This document shows, piece by piece, positions 44,892-54,378 of a stretch of 59,146 nt of DNA. Position 1 is the first letter of the stretch. Each line of letters begins with the position of its first letter. A model generated the notes under the pieces. It was not told where the DNA came from. It ran no database searches and saw only the letters and a program-made list of their open reading frames with translations. The position numbers and the translations under genes were made by a program. Where the stretch lies: NCBI GenBank assembly GCA_026709415.1, contig JAPOSZ010000022.1, positions 1-59,146 on the forward strand. Direction: 5' to 3'. This DNA is from Flavobacteriaceae bacterium. Its GTDB lineage: Bacteria > Bacteroidota > Bacteroidia > Flavobacteriales > Flavobacteriaceae.

Positions 44892-47669
44892 ATGAAATTA
44901 AGATTAACAAACATCATTGTTTTATTGATTCTATTTTTTTCAGCTAAGGCGGTTTCACAGAAATCTATTTCAGGAAAAGTGACTTCAACCATCGGAGTTC
45001 CACTACCAGCTGTAACCATATTGGAACAAGACACCAATAATGCTGTATTAACGGATTTTGAGGGGAAGTTTTCAATAATCATCCAACAAGGATCCAACAT
45101 AGAAGTTCGTTATTTGGGGTACGATCATCAAGTCATTTCAACAAATAACGAAATAGATTTTCATATTATTTTAAATCGAGAAGAGACATTAGATGAAGTC
45201 GTCATTATTGGAAATCCATCGAGACCCAGAACCATATTGGATAGTCCTGTTCCAATTGATAATATCAAAGCTCAGGAATTAAAATTCACGGGACAGTCCA
45301 TTCTTGAAGATATGTTGACTTTTGCTGTCCCCTCTTACTTTTCACAAAATCATCCCATTTCTGATGGAACGGCTCATTATGACCCTGCAGATTTAAGAGG
45401 CTTAGGACCTAGTCGTACATTGGTATTAATCAATGGAAAGCGAAAAGGACAAAGTGCCCAAGTTTTGCTTAGCGATACGCCAGGTAAGGGAGATGTTGGC
45501 GTCGATATGAAAACTATTCCATTAGCAGCTATTGAGCGAGTTGAAATCCTTCGTGATGGAGCTTCTGCTCAATACGGATCTGATGCTATTGCTGGCGTGA
45601 TGAACATTATTTTAAAAGAAGATGCTGAATTTTCTACACTCAATGCTAGTACCGGAATCAGTTCACAAGGGGATGGATTCAATCTAAATTTGGACTTTAA
45701 CCATACGTTCCATTTTGGAAATGATGGAAGTTTGAATGTTACCCTTGCTCGATATCTTCAAGAAACTAGCAATAGAGCAGGAGCGGTTGGAATCCAAGAT
45801 GTAGTTGAGTTTCATGAAGGATTACCATCTGAACATCCCGAGTACAATAATCCTCGACAATACGAATTAGAATGGGCGAGAAAAAATCCGCAATTAGGAA
45901 TGACTTATGGACAACCTCAAATGGATAATGTTTCCATGATGGTCCATTTGATTCATGATTTAGGACCAAATGTTGAATTATATTCTATTCATGGCCATAC
46001 GTTTCGTTATGGGAAAAGTTTTGCTTTCTATCGAGCCCCATACTGGCGAAAAGATGTTGCCGATTCTGGACTATTGGCTCCTATCCACGATGCTCCTGAA
46101 TTCGGAGGCAATGGCAATGGCATTCGGGATCGAGATGAAAATGGAAATTATATCGAACCCATTTTTACCTTAGGGGATTACATTGGTTACCAACCCACTT
46201 TTGAAACCCAAATCAAAGATAATTTCAATGTCTTGGGAATCGATTTTGAATTTGAAAATGATTTATCTCTCGACATTAGTGTCGCCCATGGAAACAACCA
46301 ATTAGAGTATTATGTCAACCATTCCATCAATCGAGATTATTTAAGGGATCGAGGTACTTCACCACACAATTTCTATAATGGTGGCTATCTCATGCGTAAT
46401 TATTCAGCTAACTTGGATTTTGTGAAATTGATAGGGCCCAATATATCTGTGACTTGGGGAGGAGAATTTCGAAAAGAACTGTTTTCGACTATTTTGGGAG
46501 ATCCTTTTTCACATTATGAAGGCGGTTCGGACTCTTTTGAAGGAATTGCTCCTGAAATTCTTATTTCAGTCCAAAGAAACAATGTCGCTGCTTATGGATC
46601 CTTCGATTATGAAAGAGATAATTTATTGCTGGGGATTGCGGGAAGATTTGAAGATTATACTGATTTTGGTAATAACTTTTCATGGAAGGCCAATGCCCGC
46701 TTAAAATTGGGGAATCAAGGTGCTATCAGAACATCATATAGCACTGGTTTTAGAGCACCATCCCTGCACCAAAGACATCTCCAGAGCACAAAGTATACTA
46801 TTGTAGCTAATTCTCCTTTTCCTGTTTTACAAGGAACTCTACCCAATGACCATCCTGTGGTTAAAGGTTTAGGCGTTGAAAGTTTGTTTGAAGAAACGTC
46901 GAATAATATCGCTTTGGGAATCACTTACCGATTCAATCGGCATCTTTCGGCATCTTTGGATCTTTATCAAATTAATGTCAACGATCGCATTCTTTTTTCA
47001 TCACAAATATCGGCTGTTGACGGACTCAATGATGGGCTGATTGATGAGCAACGTGGAACCATCGAACCTATCGAAACCATATTGATAGAAAATGGGGTTG
47101 AAGCCATTCAGTTTTTTTTAAATGCAGGAAATACTCAAACAACTGGAGCTGACCTTGTGCTCAACATTAATGATGTGTTTCTTTCATCGACTCTTTCATT
47201 CGGAGTCGTATTGGCTGGTAATATAAACGCTACAGAAATCCAATCAATCGATACTCCTGACTTTTTAGAGCAAAACGATTACATCATTTTCGACAAAGAA
47301 CAGAGTTATCTCATCACCGATTCCCGACCAAAGTCTAAATTCATATTGGGATTGCATTTGGAATCTCAAAAGTTTAGAATTGGATTGACCAACACCCATT
47401 TTGGACCTGTCACTATAGCAGGACTCAATGGTGGAACAGATCAAAAATTATCGAGCAAAGTTCTTTCCGACATCAATTTATTGTATCGAATCAACAATAA
47501 CCTTCAATTTAATTTTTTTGTCAATAACCTATTTGATATTTATCCTGACAAAACACTTCGATCAACGGGCACTCCAGGTGGGGGGACAAGATTCCCATGG
47601 ATCGACAGTGTGACACAAGTTGGTATCTTGGGATTGAACTTTACAGCAGGATTGAATTATCGATTTTAA
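44892..47669 (+). CDS. TonB-dependent outer-membrane receptor
   Basis: About 925 residues from the ATG at 44892; an in-frame ATG 17 codons upstream lacks a sensible signal. A signal peptide (NIIVLLILFFSAKAVSQ) is followed by a CarboxypepD_reg-like domain (ISGKVTSTIGVPLPAVTILE), TonB-box-like DEVVIIGN, a plug with LRGLGPSRTLVLINGKRKG and ILRDGASAQYGSDAIAGVMNIIL, and a barrel ending FTAGLNYRF. There is no SusD partner, so it is a classical ligand-specific receptor (siderophore, vitamin or peptide type) rather than a SusC transporter. It follows the graspetide genes by ~220 bases; whether it takes up the peptide is unknown. Confidence 0.9.
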   Translation: MKLRLTNIIVLLILFFSAKAVSQKSISGKVTSTIGVPLPAVTILEQDTNNAVLTDFEGKFSIIIQQGSNIEVRYLGYDHQVISTNNEIDFHIILNREETLDEVVIIGNPSRPRTILDSPVPIDNIKAQELKFTGQSILEDMLTFAVPSYFSQNHPISDGTAHYDPADLRGLGPSRTLVLINGKRKGQSAQVLLSDTPGKGDVGVDMKTIPLAAIERVEILRDGASAQYGSDAIAGVMNIILKEDAEFSTLNASTGISSQGDGFNLNLDFNHTFHFGNDGSLNVTLARYLQETSNRAGAVGIQDVVEFHEGLPSEHPEYNNPRQYELEWARKNPQLGMTYGQPQMDNVSMMVHLIHDLGPNVELYSIHGHTFRYGKSFAFYRAPYWRKDVADSGLLAPIHDAPEFGGNGNGIRDRDENGNYIEPIFTLGDYIGYQPTFETQIKDNFNVLGIDFEFENDLSLDISVAHGNNQLEYYVNHSINRDYLRDRGTSPHNFYNGGYLMRNYSANLDFVKLIGPNISVTWGGEFRKELFSTILGDPFSHYEGGSDSFEGIAPEILISVQRNNVAAYGSFDYERDNLLLGIAGRFEDYTDFGNNFSWKANARLKLGNQGAIRTSYSTGFRAPSLHQRHLQSTKYTIVANSPFPVLQGTLPNDHPVVKGLGVESLFEETSNNIALGITYRFNRHLSASLDLYQINVNDRILFSSQISAVDGLNDGLIDEQRGTIEPIETILIENGVEAIQFFLNAGNTQTTGADLVLNINDVFLSSTLSFGVVLAGNINATEIQSIDTPDFLEQNDYIIFDKEQSYLITDSRPKSKFILGLHLESQKFRIGLTNTHFGPVTIAGLNGGTDQKLSSKVLSDINLLYRINNNLQFNFFVNNLFDIYPDKTLRSTGTPGGGTRFPWIDSVTQVGILGLNFTAGLNYRF

Positions 47670-47999
47670 ATTGACTTTAAAATCCTACATATTTATCATT
47701 TAGAGTGTTTTGGGTGGGAGTCTTCCAACATTGAGAAAAAAAATATTGAATCTTTAGATGTGGCTCGAGAAATAACGAGGCCATGGTTATGGCCTTATAA
47801 CAACCTACGTCCACAGGCTGGCCTTAAAAATCAGACGCCGATGGCGTTTTGAGTCAGCGTAGGAAATCTCGATGTCCCACGCGGAATATAGATCATAAAG
47901 AAAAAAATTGTATTTCAGAGCTCTTCGGTTTAAGGAGATAGCACATTGAACCATAAGAAGAAAAGCGCTACCCCATAGAGTCGACTATTCGTAAAAGAA
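47670..47999. other. Non-coding or degraded region after the receptor
   Basis: Contains two small hairpins: GGCCAT-GGTT-ATGGCC near 47780-47795 and ACGCC-GAT-GGCGT followed by TTT near 47840-47855, the latter a weak terminator candidate for the receptor gene. A HigB-toxin-like remnant upstream of the higA relic is possible (NLDVPRG near 47870-47890) but not certain. Confidence 0.3.
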
Positions 48000-48173
48000 A
48001 TGACTGAACTTCGTATGTTCGAAATGGGATTAAAAAGAAAGAATTTGGCTCAATGATTAAATCCAAGTCCCTCAAGAACTAACGAGTACTTCAATGGTGA
48101 AAGAGACATCACCATGAAAATTGCAAAATCTCTACACAAAATGAGCATCGAGGCAAGTCTTATTTTGCAGTAA
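48000..48173 (+). pseudogene. HigA-like antitoxin relic (XRE-type HTH)
   Basis: One frame interrupted by a single in-frame TGA at 48054. It reads MGLKRKNLAQ, stop, LNPSPSRTNEYFNGERDITM, then KIAKSLHKMSIEASLILQ. It aligns by eye with the HigA pattern MGLTQ..LAE.LNV...R.NE..NGKRGIT...ALRLAK..G.S.EFWLNLQ. The domain length is right, but the stop and lost glycines imply decay. It would have been the antitoxin half of a higBA toxin-antitoxin pair. Confidence 0.6.
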
Positions 48174-48392
48174 TCCTTAAAGGTTAGTTCTTTTGAGAGT
48201 TTGATTAAAAGAAAGTGCGTCAATAAAATATCGAATATCATCACCATTTTAAAACTACCTTGAGTTGTCGTTACTGTCGTGATGCGACACTTGATGGTGG
48301 AACGGAATGGATATTCTATCCAAAACCTATCACTTCAAGTTACCCTTGGAATTTGTAGGAATCATCTAATTTGGTCATCATTAAGTCCACCG

Positions 48393-50498
48393 ATGATTAG
48401 ACCCATTGTATTAACACTATTGATTTGCATTTCAACTATGTGTGCTCAGAATAATTCCATGAACAGAAATAATTTAGATAAAGAAACCAGTCCCTATCTC
48501 ATCCAACATAAAGCCAATCCTGTGCATTGGCAAAGGTGGGATCAAAATTTATATCAAAACCAAAATCCAAAGGACAAACTATTGATTGTCAGCATTGGTT
48601 ATTCTTCTTGTCACTGGTGTCATGTGATGGAAAAAGAAACATTTGCTGATCAAGATGTAGCCAAAACGATGAACACTGATTATATCAATATCAAAGTGGA
48701 TCGTGAAGAAAATCCAGATGTCGACAATATTTATATGACAGCTGTACAACTCATGACTGGAAGTGGTGGTTGGCCTCTTAATGTCATTACGCTTCCAGAT
48801 GGCAGACCCATCTATGGTGGCACCTATCATACCAAAGAGCAATGGATTCAAGTATTAGAACAAATTCAAGATTTCTATCAAAAAGATAAATCTCGATTAA
48901 TTGAAGTCGCCAATCATCTAGAACAAGGTCTGAAAGAATATAACCTTGTCACTATTCCTAATCATCCTTCTGAATTTTCTAAAGATTCATTAGAAAAAGG
49001 AATCGAAAACTGGAAAATAGGTTGGGATGACCAATATGGCGGAGATAAAGTATCTCAAAAATTTATTATCCCAAATCGTTATCAATTTTTAATGCAGTAC
49101 CAAAATCGCTTAAATCATCCTGATGTAGATCGTTATATACAAAATAGTTTAGAAAAGATCGCCAATAGTGGTGTTTTTGATCCCATTGAAGGAGGCTTTT
49201 ATCGGTATAGTGTCGATCCTTTTTGGGAAGTACCGCATTTTGAAAAAATGCTATATGATAATGCTCAGATTCTTGGATTGTATGCCAATGCCTATAAAAA
49301 ATACAAAAAGCCCTTATTCAAAAACAGAATCTACCAAATATTTGAATTCATGGAGTCTCGTTTGTTAGATACTACGGGAGCCTACTATGCAGCTATAGAT
49401 GCAGATAATGAACAAGGAGAAGGTCGTTATTATGTTTGGAGTAAAGCAGAGTTAGAACAACTCATCGATCGTGATTGGGATTTATTTGTGTCTTTTTATG
49501 GGATTGATTTTAATAAACCTTTTGAAGATGAGTTTTATATTCTCAGACAATCCTATAGTATAGAAGAATTTTCTCAATCGCATAACCTATCAATTGATCA
49601 GTTAAAATCTAAAATTGAATATTGGAAAAATCAACTTAAATCCCAATTAGCCAAAAGAGATTTTCCAGGCATTGATGATAAGTTATTAGCCTCTTGGAAT
49701 GCTTTGGTAATTTTAGGTCTATCTCAATCCTATCAAGCTACTGGTGATTCCATATTTATAAATAAAGCCATGATGATATATGATTTTATTGAAAAACAAA
49801 TGATCCACCATGGACAATTGTATCACACATTCCAAAATGGCCGTGTCAAGATAGAAGGATTTTTAGAAGATTATGCTCACTTCATTGAATCTGCACTGAC
49901 ACTATACAAAATGACAGGTGATACAAATTACTTGGATTCGGCACAAAATGGGACCAACACCGTTTTATCAGATTTTTCGATCGATAACTCACCGTATTTC
50001 AGCTTTAAAAAAGAAAACCCACTGATCACCCAAATTATATCCACGGAAGATAATGTCATTGCTTCTCCAAATTCCGTGATGGCCAGTAATCTATTTGAAC
50101 TAGGACAATTACTACAAAACCAAGATTATATCGAAAGAGCAAAAAAAATGATTTTGGGGATGCAAAGTCAAATCATCGACTATGCTTCAAGTTATTCTCA
50201 CTGGGCTAGTCTCTATACAATGATTACCTATGGGTTTTATGAAGTCATTATCAATGGAAAGGAATCCAATGAATTATCTAAAGAGTTATTGAGCCACTAT
50301 CTACCCCAAATCATATTTCAACAAAGTGATACTGCCAGTGATTTACCGTTATTAAAAAATCGATTTGACAACCAACAAACTTTTATCTATGTATGTCAAA
50401 ATCGGGTGTGCCTTTTACCAGTGACAACTGTTGATGAGGCTTTAACACAGTTGGAAAATTTTTCTGATTCGAGTCCCGTCTTACCAAAATTTTATTGA
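48393..50498 (+). CDS. Thioredoxin-domain (DUF255/SPATA20, YyaL-like) protein, probable lipoprotein
   Basis: About 701 residues from the ATG at 48393, which precedes an export signal with a lipobox-like STMC (LTLLICISTMC); the open frame extends 38 codons further but without a sensible start. N-terminal thioredoxin-like domain: TSPYLIQHKANPVHW, active-site SSCHWCHVME, KVDREENPDVDNIYM, GSGGWPLNVITLPDGRPIYGGTY. Then an (alpha/alpha)6 glycosidase-like barrel: FDPIEGGFYRYSVDPFWEVPHFEKMLYDNA, AIDADNEQGEGRYYVW, DKLLASWNALVILGLSQSY. This two-domain protein is widespread; its enzymatic role is unproven. Confidence 0.9.
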   Translation: MIRPIVLTLLICISTMCAQNNSMNRNNLDKETSPYLIQHKANPVHWQRWDQNLYQNQNPKDKLLIVSIGYSSCHWCHVMEKETFADQDVAKTMNTDYINIKVDREENPDVDNIYMTAVQLMTGSGGWPLNVITLPDGRPIYGGTYHTKEQWIQVLEQIQDFYQKDKSRLIEVANHLEQGLKEYNLVTIPNHPSEFSKDSLEKGIENWKIGWDDQYGGDKVSQKFIIPNRYQFLMQYQNRLNHPDVDRYIQNSLEKIANSGVFDPIEGGFYRYSVDPFWEVPHFEKMLYDNAQILGLYANAYKKYKKPLFKNRIYQIFEFMESRLLDTTGAYYAAIDADNEQGEGRYYVWSKAELEQLIDRDWDLFVSFYGIDFNKPFEDEFYILRQSYSIEEFSQSHNLSIDQLKSKIEYWKNQLKSQLAKRDFPGIDDKLLASWNALVILGLSQSYQATGDSIFINKAMMIYDFIEKQMIHHGQLYHTFQNGRVKIEGFLEDYAHFIESALTLYKMTGDTNYLDSAQNGTNTVLSDFSIDNSPYFSFKKENPLITQIISTEDNVIASPNSVMASNLFELGQLLQNQDYIERAKKMILGMQSQIIDYASSYSHWASLYTMITYGFYEVIINGKESNELSKELLSHYLPQIIFQQSDTASDLPLLKNRFDNQQTFIYVCQNRVCLLPVTTVDEALTQLENFSDSSPVLPKFY

Positions 50499-51252
50499 CT
50501 TTACGAAAGGGAACTAGATTCAATGAATAAAATTAGATCCAGGAAAATAACGCCCACTACAATTTCTCCACTCTATTTTTCTGTTGGCATTGGACAATCA
50601 TGATTTTAAAATCCCACATGAATGGCCACCTAGCGATCATCAACAGAAAGGTCATCGACACGGCGTGAATCATCGACCTTGGAGATCGACTCAAAAAATG
50701 GTCAAAGCTTTTTCATAAAGAACGAATGGACCAAAAATAAACCGACCCACAACTTTTGTAGTAAAACCCAATAGATTCTACTACAAAAGTTGTAGGTATC
50801 GTTTGAAACCGCCACTAAAAAGTAAGATGGCGGCTCTCTAGTCTTCAAACTCTCGATAGCTTCGACCAATGGCTTTGATCTCTTGAATTCTCCCAGGCGA
50901 TCGGACACACTTCTTGGATGCCTGATGGGATCTCGATATCCATCCAACATTGGAGATATATGGTGAAACCTCCTTCCAGGTGCTCGATTCGAAAAGGGAT
51001 GAAACATCCTGTTTGAGTTCCCAAACGCGACAAACCTCTCCATGATTTTCTGGCTCTCTTTAGAAGATTTTCCTTTGTTTCTCGATTCGATTCTCGTCGT
51101 TTTTCAGGGTGGCTAACCGAGCTTTTTGGAGCACCGAATGTTTTTTGATTTCCCTTCGCCGTACCTGGTGTATGGCATCCCATGAAACCGATCATAAACC
51201 AAGGAGACCTCAGGCAGAAATGATAAAACGGTCAAAATATTGAACGATCGAT
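50499..51252. other. Unexplained 750-bp region
   Basis: No convincing gene. Two minus-strand frames (50702-51043 and 50845-51195) overlap in different frames. One contains a phrase VYDRFHGM reminiscent of ISL3-type transposases, but alignment further on fails. The region is more GC-rich than its flanks and includes a perfect 15-bp inverted repeat. It may be a decayed insertion sequence. Confidence 0.35.
50749..50793. repeat. Perfect 15-bp inverted repeat
   Basis: ACAACTTTTGTAGTA at 50749-50763 and its exact complement TACTACAAAAGTTGT at 50779-50793, spaced 15 bases. Allowing one mismatch the arms extend to 18 (CCCACAAC.../...GTTGTAGG). No T-run follows, so it is not a standard terminator. 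Confidence 0.85.
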
Positions 51253-52356
51253 TCATAACTCAATTTCATATTGAGTTTTAGATTTAATTGATCTTTGGTG
51301 GTTGATAGACTCTTGATGAATCGATTTAAACACTCTCATGACGAATTCTTTTGATAGTCCTCTTTCATCCGCTTCCAAAAACATATTTCCCAAGACCTCT
51401 TTCCAACGTCGGGGTTGAAGAATGGCCACATCATTAGAATATTTTAGTTGACCAATTTTAGCCGACACTCCCATTCGTTTGTTGAGAATACTGATGATTT
51501 GTTCATCAAGTATGTCAATTTCAGATCTAAATTTTTCCAATTCTGATCGATAATCTTTTTCATGATATGTCGGTTTCTTCATCTTGAGTTCTTTCATGTA
51601 CCGTATCAATGTCTCTGGCGTGATTTGCTGTTTTGCATCACTCCAAGCTTGATCAGGATCAAAATGAGTTTCAATCATCAAACCATCAAAACTCAAATCC
51701 AATGCCAATTGGCTTAATTGGAATATCAAATCTCTTCTTCCAGCAATATGGGATGGATCACAAATCAATGGAATATCAGGGAATCGCTTCTGAACTTCAA
51801 TCGGTATTTGCCATTCGGGAATATTTCGGTATTTGGTTTTGTCATAGGTTGAAAATCCCCGATGAATGAGTCCTAAATTTTTGATATTAGCAGCATACAA
51901 CCGTTCAAGACCCCCTAGCCATAGAGAAATATCTGGATTGATTGGATTTTTAATCAATACAATCTTTTCCGTATTTTCCAATGCTTCGGCAATTTCTTGC
52001 ACCATGAACGGATTGACTGTAGTGCGAGCTCCTATCCATAGAATGTCGATATCGTGTTCTAAGGCCAAGTTCACATGATGCTTATTAGCCACTTCTGTAG
52101 TTGTTAATAGTTGGGTTTGCTCTTTGACTTTTTGAAGCCACTTGAGTCCGATGACTCCAACTCCTTCAAAATTCCCGGGTCTGGTTCGTGGTTTCCAAAC
52201 GCCAGCCCGAAATACAGTGACATCCGTATCTTTTAATTTGTCGGCTATTTTTAATACCTGATCTTCTGTTTCAGCACTGCAAGGTCCTGCAATGACTAAG
52301 GGATGTGGTAGATTGAAGTTGTCCAACCAGCCACGCATTTGTTTTGAATTTTCCAT
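51253..52356 (-). CDS. Bifunctional DAHP synthase / chorismate mutase
   Basis: 367 residues. The N-terminal ~265 residues form a KDO8P/type I-beta-like DAHP synthase barrel: LVIAGPCSAET, VFRAGVWKPRTRPGNFEGVG, DILWIGARTTVNPFMVQEIA, VLIKNPINPDISLWLGGLERL, IPLICDPSHIAGRRDLI and MIETHFDP. Residues ~275-360 form an AroQ-type chorismate mutase (RSEIDILDEQIISILNKRMGVSAKIGQLK). It makes DAHP from PEP and erythrose-4-phosphate and converts chorismate to prephenate. Last gene of the operon, 5 bases after tyrA; the fusion makes both entry and branch point respond to one regulator. Confidence 0.93.
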   Translation of the reverse strand: MENSKQMRGWLDNFNLPHPLVIAGPCSAETEDQVLKIADKLKDTDVTVFRAGVWKPRTRPGNFEGVGVIGLKWLQKVKEQTQLLTTTEVANKHHVNLALEHDIDILWIGARTTVNPFMVQEIAEALENTEKIVLIKNPINPDISLWLGGLERLYAANIKNLGLIHRGFSTYDKTKYRNIPEWQIPIEVQKRFPDIPLICDPSHIAGRRDLIFQLSQLALDLSFDGLMIETHFDPDQAWSDAKQQITPETLIRYMKELKMKKPTYHEKDYRSELEKFRSEIDILDEQIISILNKRMGVSAKIGQLKYSNDVAILQPRRWKEVLGNMFLEADERGLSKEFVMRVFKSIHQESINHQRSIKSKTQYEIEL

Positions 52357-52361
52357 TTGAT

Positions 52362-53231
52362 TTATAATTGATTGTTGTTTTGGTTGATTCCTTTTAAAAT
52401 GGGTTTGATTTCATTTGATTTTATTAGTTGTTGATATATCGAATCAAAATCCTTTAATTCCAAACGTGTTTTAAAATCTTCAAGTTTGTCGATATATTCA
52501 TTCAGTACTTCTAATATATTTTCTTGATTGTGTCGAAAAATTGAAGTCCAAGTTGTGGGATTGCTCTTGGCTAATCGAACAGTTGATGCAAAGCCACTAC
52601 CGGCCATTTGATAAATGACATTATCGGACTTTTCTTCTTTATCGATGACCGTCTTACCTAACATAAACGATGAAATATGTGAAAGATGTGAAACATAAGC
52701 GATGTGTTTATCATGTTCCTCTGGAGACATCGTCAGAATCCTCATCTGTAATTTTTGAGCAAAATCAATGCCGAATTTCAATAGCGATGGATCGGTCTTT
52801 TCGGTTTGACAAAAAATTTGAGTCTGGTTGACAAACAAATCTTCCCATGCGGCTGACGGTCCTGAATATTCTGTTCCGGCGATAGGATGTGCTGCTAAAA
52901 ATTGTTTCCGATGGGGATGGTGGACTACTTGCTGACAAATCAACCGTTTGGTCGAACCTGTATCGATGACCAAGGTATTCGGACCGACTTGATCCAAGAG
53001 GGATTCAATAACATCAAGTGCTTTATCAACTGGAATGGCTAGGATCAGTAAATCTAAAATTTTATAGGACTCCTTGTCTAAAACTTCATCAATCAAGCCT
53101 AACTGTTTAGCTTCTTTTAAATGGTTAGGGTTACAATCATCACCCCAAATTCTGCAATGATTGTATGCTTTTTTTGTCGCAAGAGCTTTTGACCCACCGA
53201 TTAAACCAAGTCCTATAATACCCATATTCAT
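52362..53231 (-). CDS. tyrA: Prephenate dehydrogenase
   Basis: 289 residues. N-terminal NAD-binding motif GIIGLGLIGGS; AIPVDKALDVI; VIDTGSTKRLI; the catalytic-histidine block AAHPIAGTEYSGPSAA; then HLSHISSFMLG and GSGFASTVRLAKSNP. It oxidises prephenate to 4-hydroxyphenylpyruvate in tyrosine synthesis. It begins one base after the aminotransferase gene ends. No ACT domain is present. Confidence 0.94.
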   Translation of the reverse strand: MNMGIIGLGLIGGSKALATKKAYNHCRIWGDDCNPNHLKEAKQLGLIDEVLDKESYKILDLLILAIPVDKALDVIESLLDQVGPNTLVIDTGSTKRLICQQVVHHPHRKQFLAAHPIAGTEYSGPSAAWEDLFVNQTQIFCQTEKTDPSLLKFGIDFAQKLQMRILTMSPEEHDKHIAYVSHLSHISSFMLGKTVIDKEEKSDNVIYQMAGSGFASTVRLAKSNPTTWTSIFRHNQENILEVLNEYIDKLEDFKTRLELKDFDSIYQQLIKSNEIKPILKGINQNNNQL

Positions 53232-53232
53232 T

Positions 53233-54378
53233 TTAAATACGATTGAGGGCTTGTTTTAGTTGAGAGGTTGGGGCACAAACGGACATTCGAATATATCCTT
53301 GACCATTAGAACCAAAAATATTTCCTGGAGCCACAAAGAGATGATATTGGTACAAGAGCTTGTCCACAAAGTCGATTGATGATTTTTCTTCTTTTGGAAT
53401 TTTAGCCCACAAAAATAAACCGGCTTGATTTATTTCAAAATCAGCACCTAACTTCAAAGCTAATGATTCTAATATTTTTTTTCGTTGTGTGTATTGTTTA
53501 TTGAGTTGATCAAACCATGTATTGGGTAGATTTAGAGCGGCAATGGCTCCTTTTTGCAAACCATAAAACATCCCAGAATCAAAATTGCTTTTGACTTTAA
53601 AGATGGGGTGAATCAACCTTTTTGAACCACACAACATGCCAATACGCCATCCAGCCATATTAAATGATTTGCTCATCGAATTCAACTCGAGAGCGATTGT
53701 TTTTGCTCCCTTAAACTTTAAAAGACTCTTGGGAGTTGAATTCAGAATATGACTATATGGGTTATCATGTACGAGCAATACTTGATTTTCAATAGCCCAT
53801 TGAATCAATTGTTCAAAGACGTCATCAGTGGCTTGAGCCCCCGTGGGCATATGGGGATAATTCAACCACATCATTTTAGTCTTTGGGGTTTTGAGTTTCT
53901 TGATTTCATCAAGATCCGGGAGCCAATCATTGGATGCATATAAATTATAACAGCGTGGTTTGGCCTCAGCAATCAGGCTAGCGGAAGCATAGGTAGGATA
54001 TCCAGGGTTTGGAATCAATACTTGATCTCCCTTGTTGAGATAGGCCAATGAAATCATCCCAATGCCTTCTTTGGAGCCTATTAGGGGTAAAATCTCGCTT
54101 TGGGGATCTAATGGAACTTGATAGATCCTTTGATAATAAGATGAAATCGCATTCCTCAATTCTTCTAACCCTCGATAGGATTGATATTGATGAGCGTTTT
54201 GATCTTTTAAAGAAGAGGTCAAATGTTCAAGCGTATTTTCATGAGGCAAAAAATCAGGATTGCCAATCCCAATATTGATAATCGGCATACCTTGGCTTTT
54301 TAGCCGTTCTACTTCTCGAAGCTTTTGAGAAAAGTAATACTCACTAAACTGAGATAATCGGTGAGCTACTTCAATCAT
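53233..54378 (-). CDS. PLP-dependent aminotransferase of the aromatic operon
   Basis: About 381 residues from the ATG at 54378, which overlaps pheA by 8 bases; a longer frame inside pheA is not credible. Class I/II fold: INIGIGNPDFLPHENTLEHL, GSKEGIGMISLAYLNKGDQVLIPNPGYPTY, NYPHMPTGA, LVHDNPYSHI, and the PLP-lysine motif SMSKSFNMAGWRIGML. Between pheA and tyrA it most likely transaminates phenylpyruvate and 4-hydroxyphenylpyruvate to Phe and Tyr. Its sequence is close to LL-diaminopimelate and aspartate-type enzymes, so substrate specificity is inferred from context. Confidence 0.9.
   Translation of the reverse strand: MIEVAHRLSQFSEYYFSQKLREVERLKSQGMPIINIGIGNPDFLPHENTLEHLTSSLKDQNAHQYQSYRGLEELRNAISSYYQRIYQVPLDPQSEILPLIGSKEGIGMISLAYLNKGDQVLIPNPGYPTYASASLIAEAKPRCYNLYASNDWLPDLDEIKKLKTPKTKMMWLNYPHMPTGAQATDDVFEQLIQWAIENQVLLVHDNPYSHILNSTPKSLLKFKGAKTIALELNSMSKSFNMAGWRIGMLCGSKRLIHPIFKVKSNFDSGMFYGLQKGAIAALNLPNTWFDQLNKQYTQRKKILESLALKLGADFEINQAGLFLWAKIPKEEKSSIDFVDKLLYQYHLFVAPGNIFGSNGQGYIRMSVCAPTSQLKQALNRI

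Noticed and set aside
47700-47990. HigB toxin upstream of the higA relic
   Set aside because: Only a faint NLDVPRG-like phrase with several stops; too weak to call.
50702-51195. Two minus-strand frames resembling an ISL3 transposase
   Set aside because: Only a short VYDRFH-like phrase fits; the rest does not align and the frames overlap, so I left the region as unexplained.
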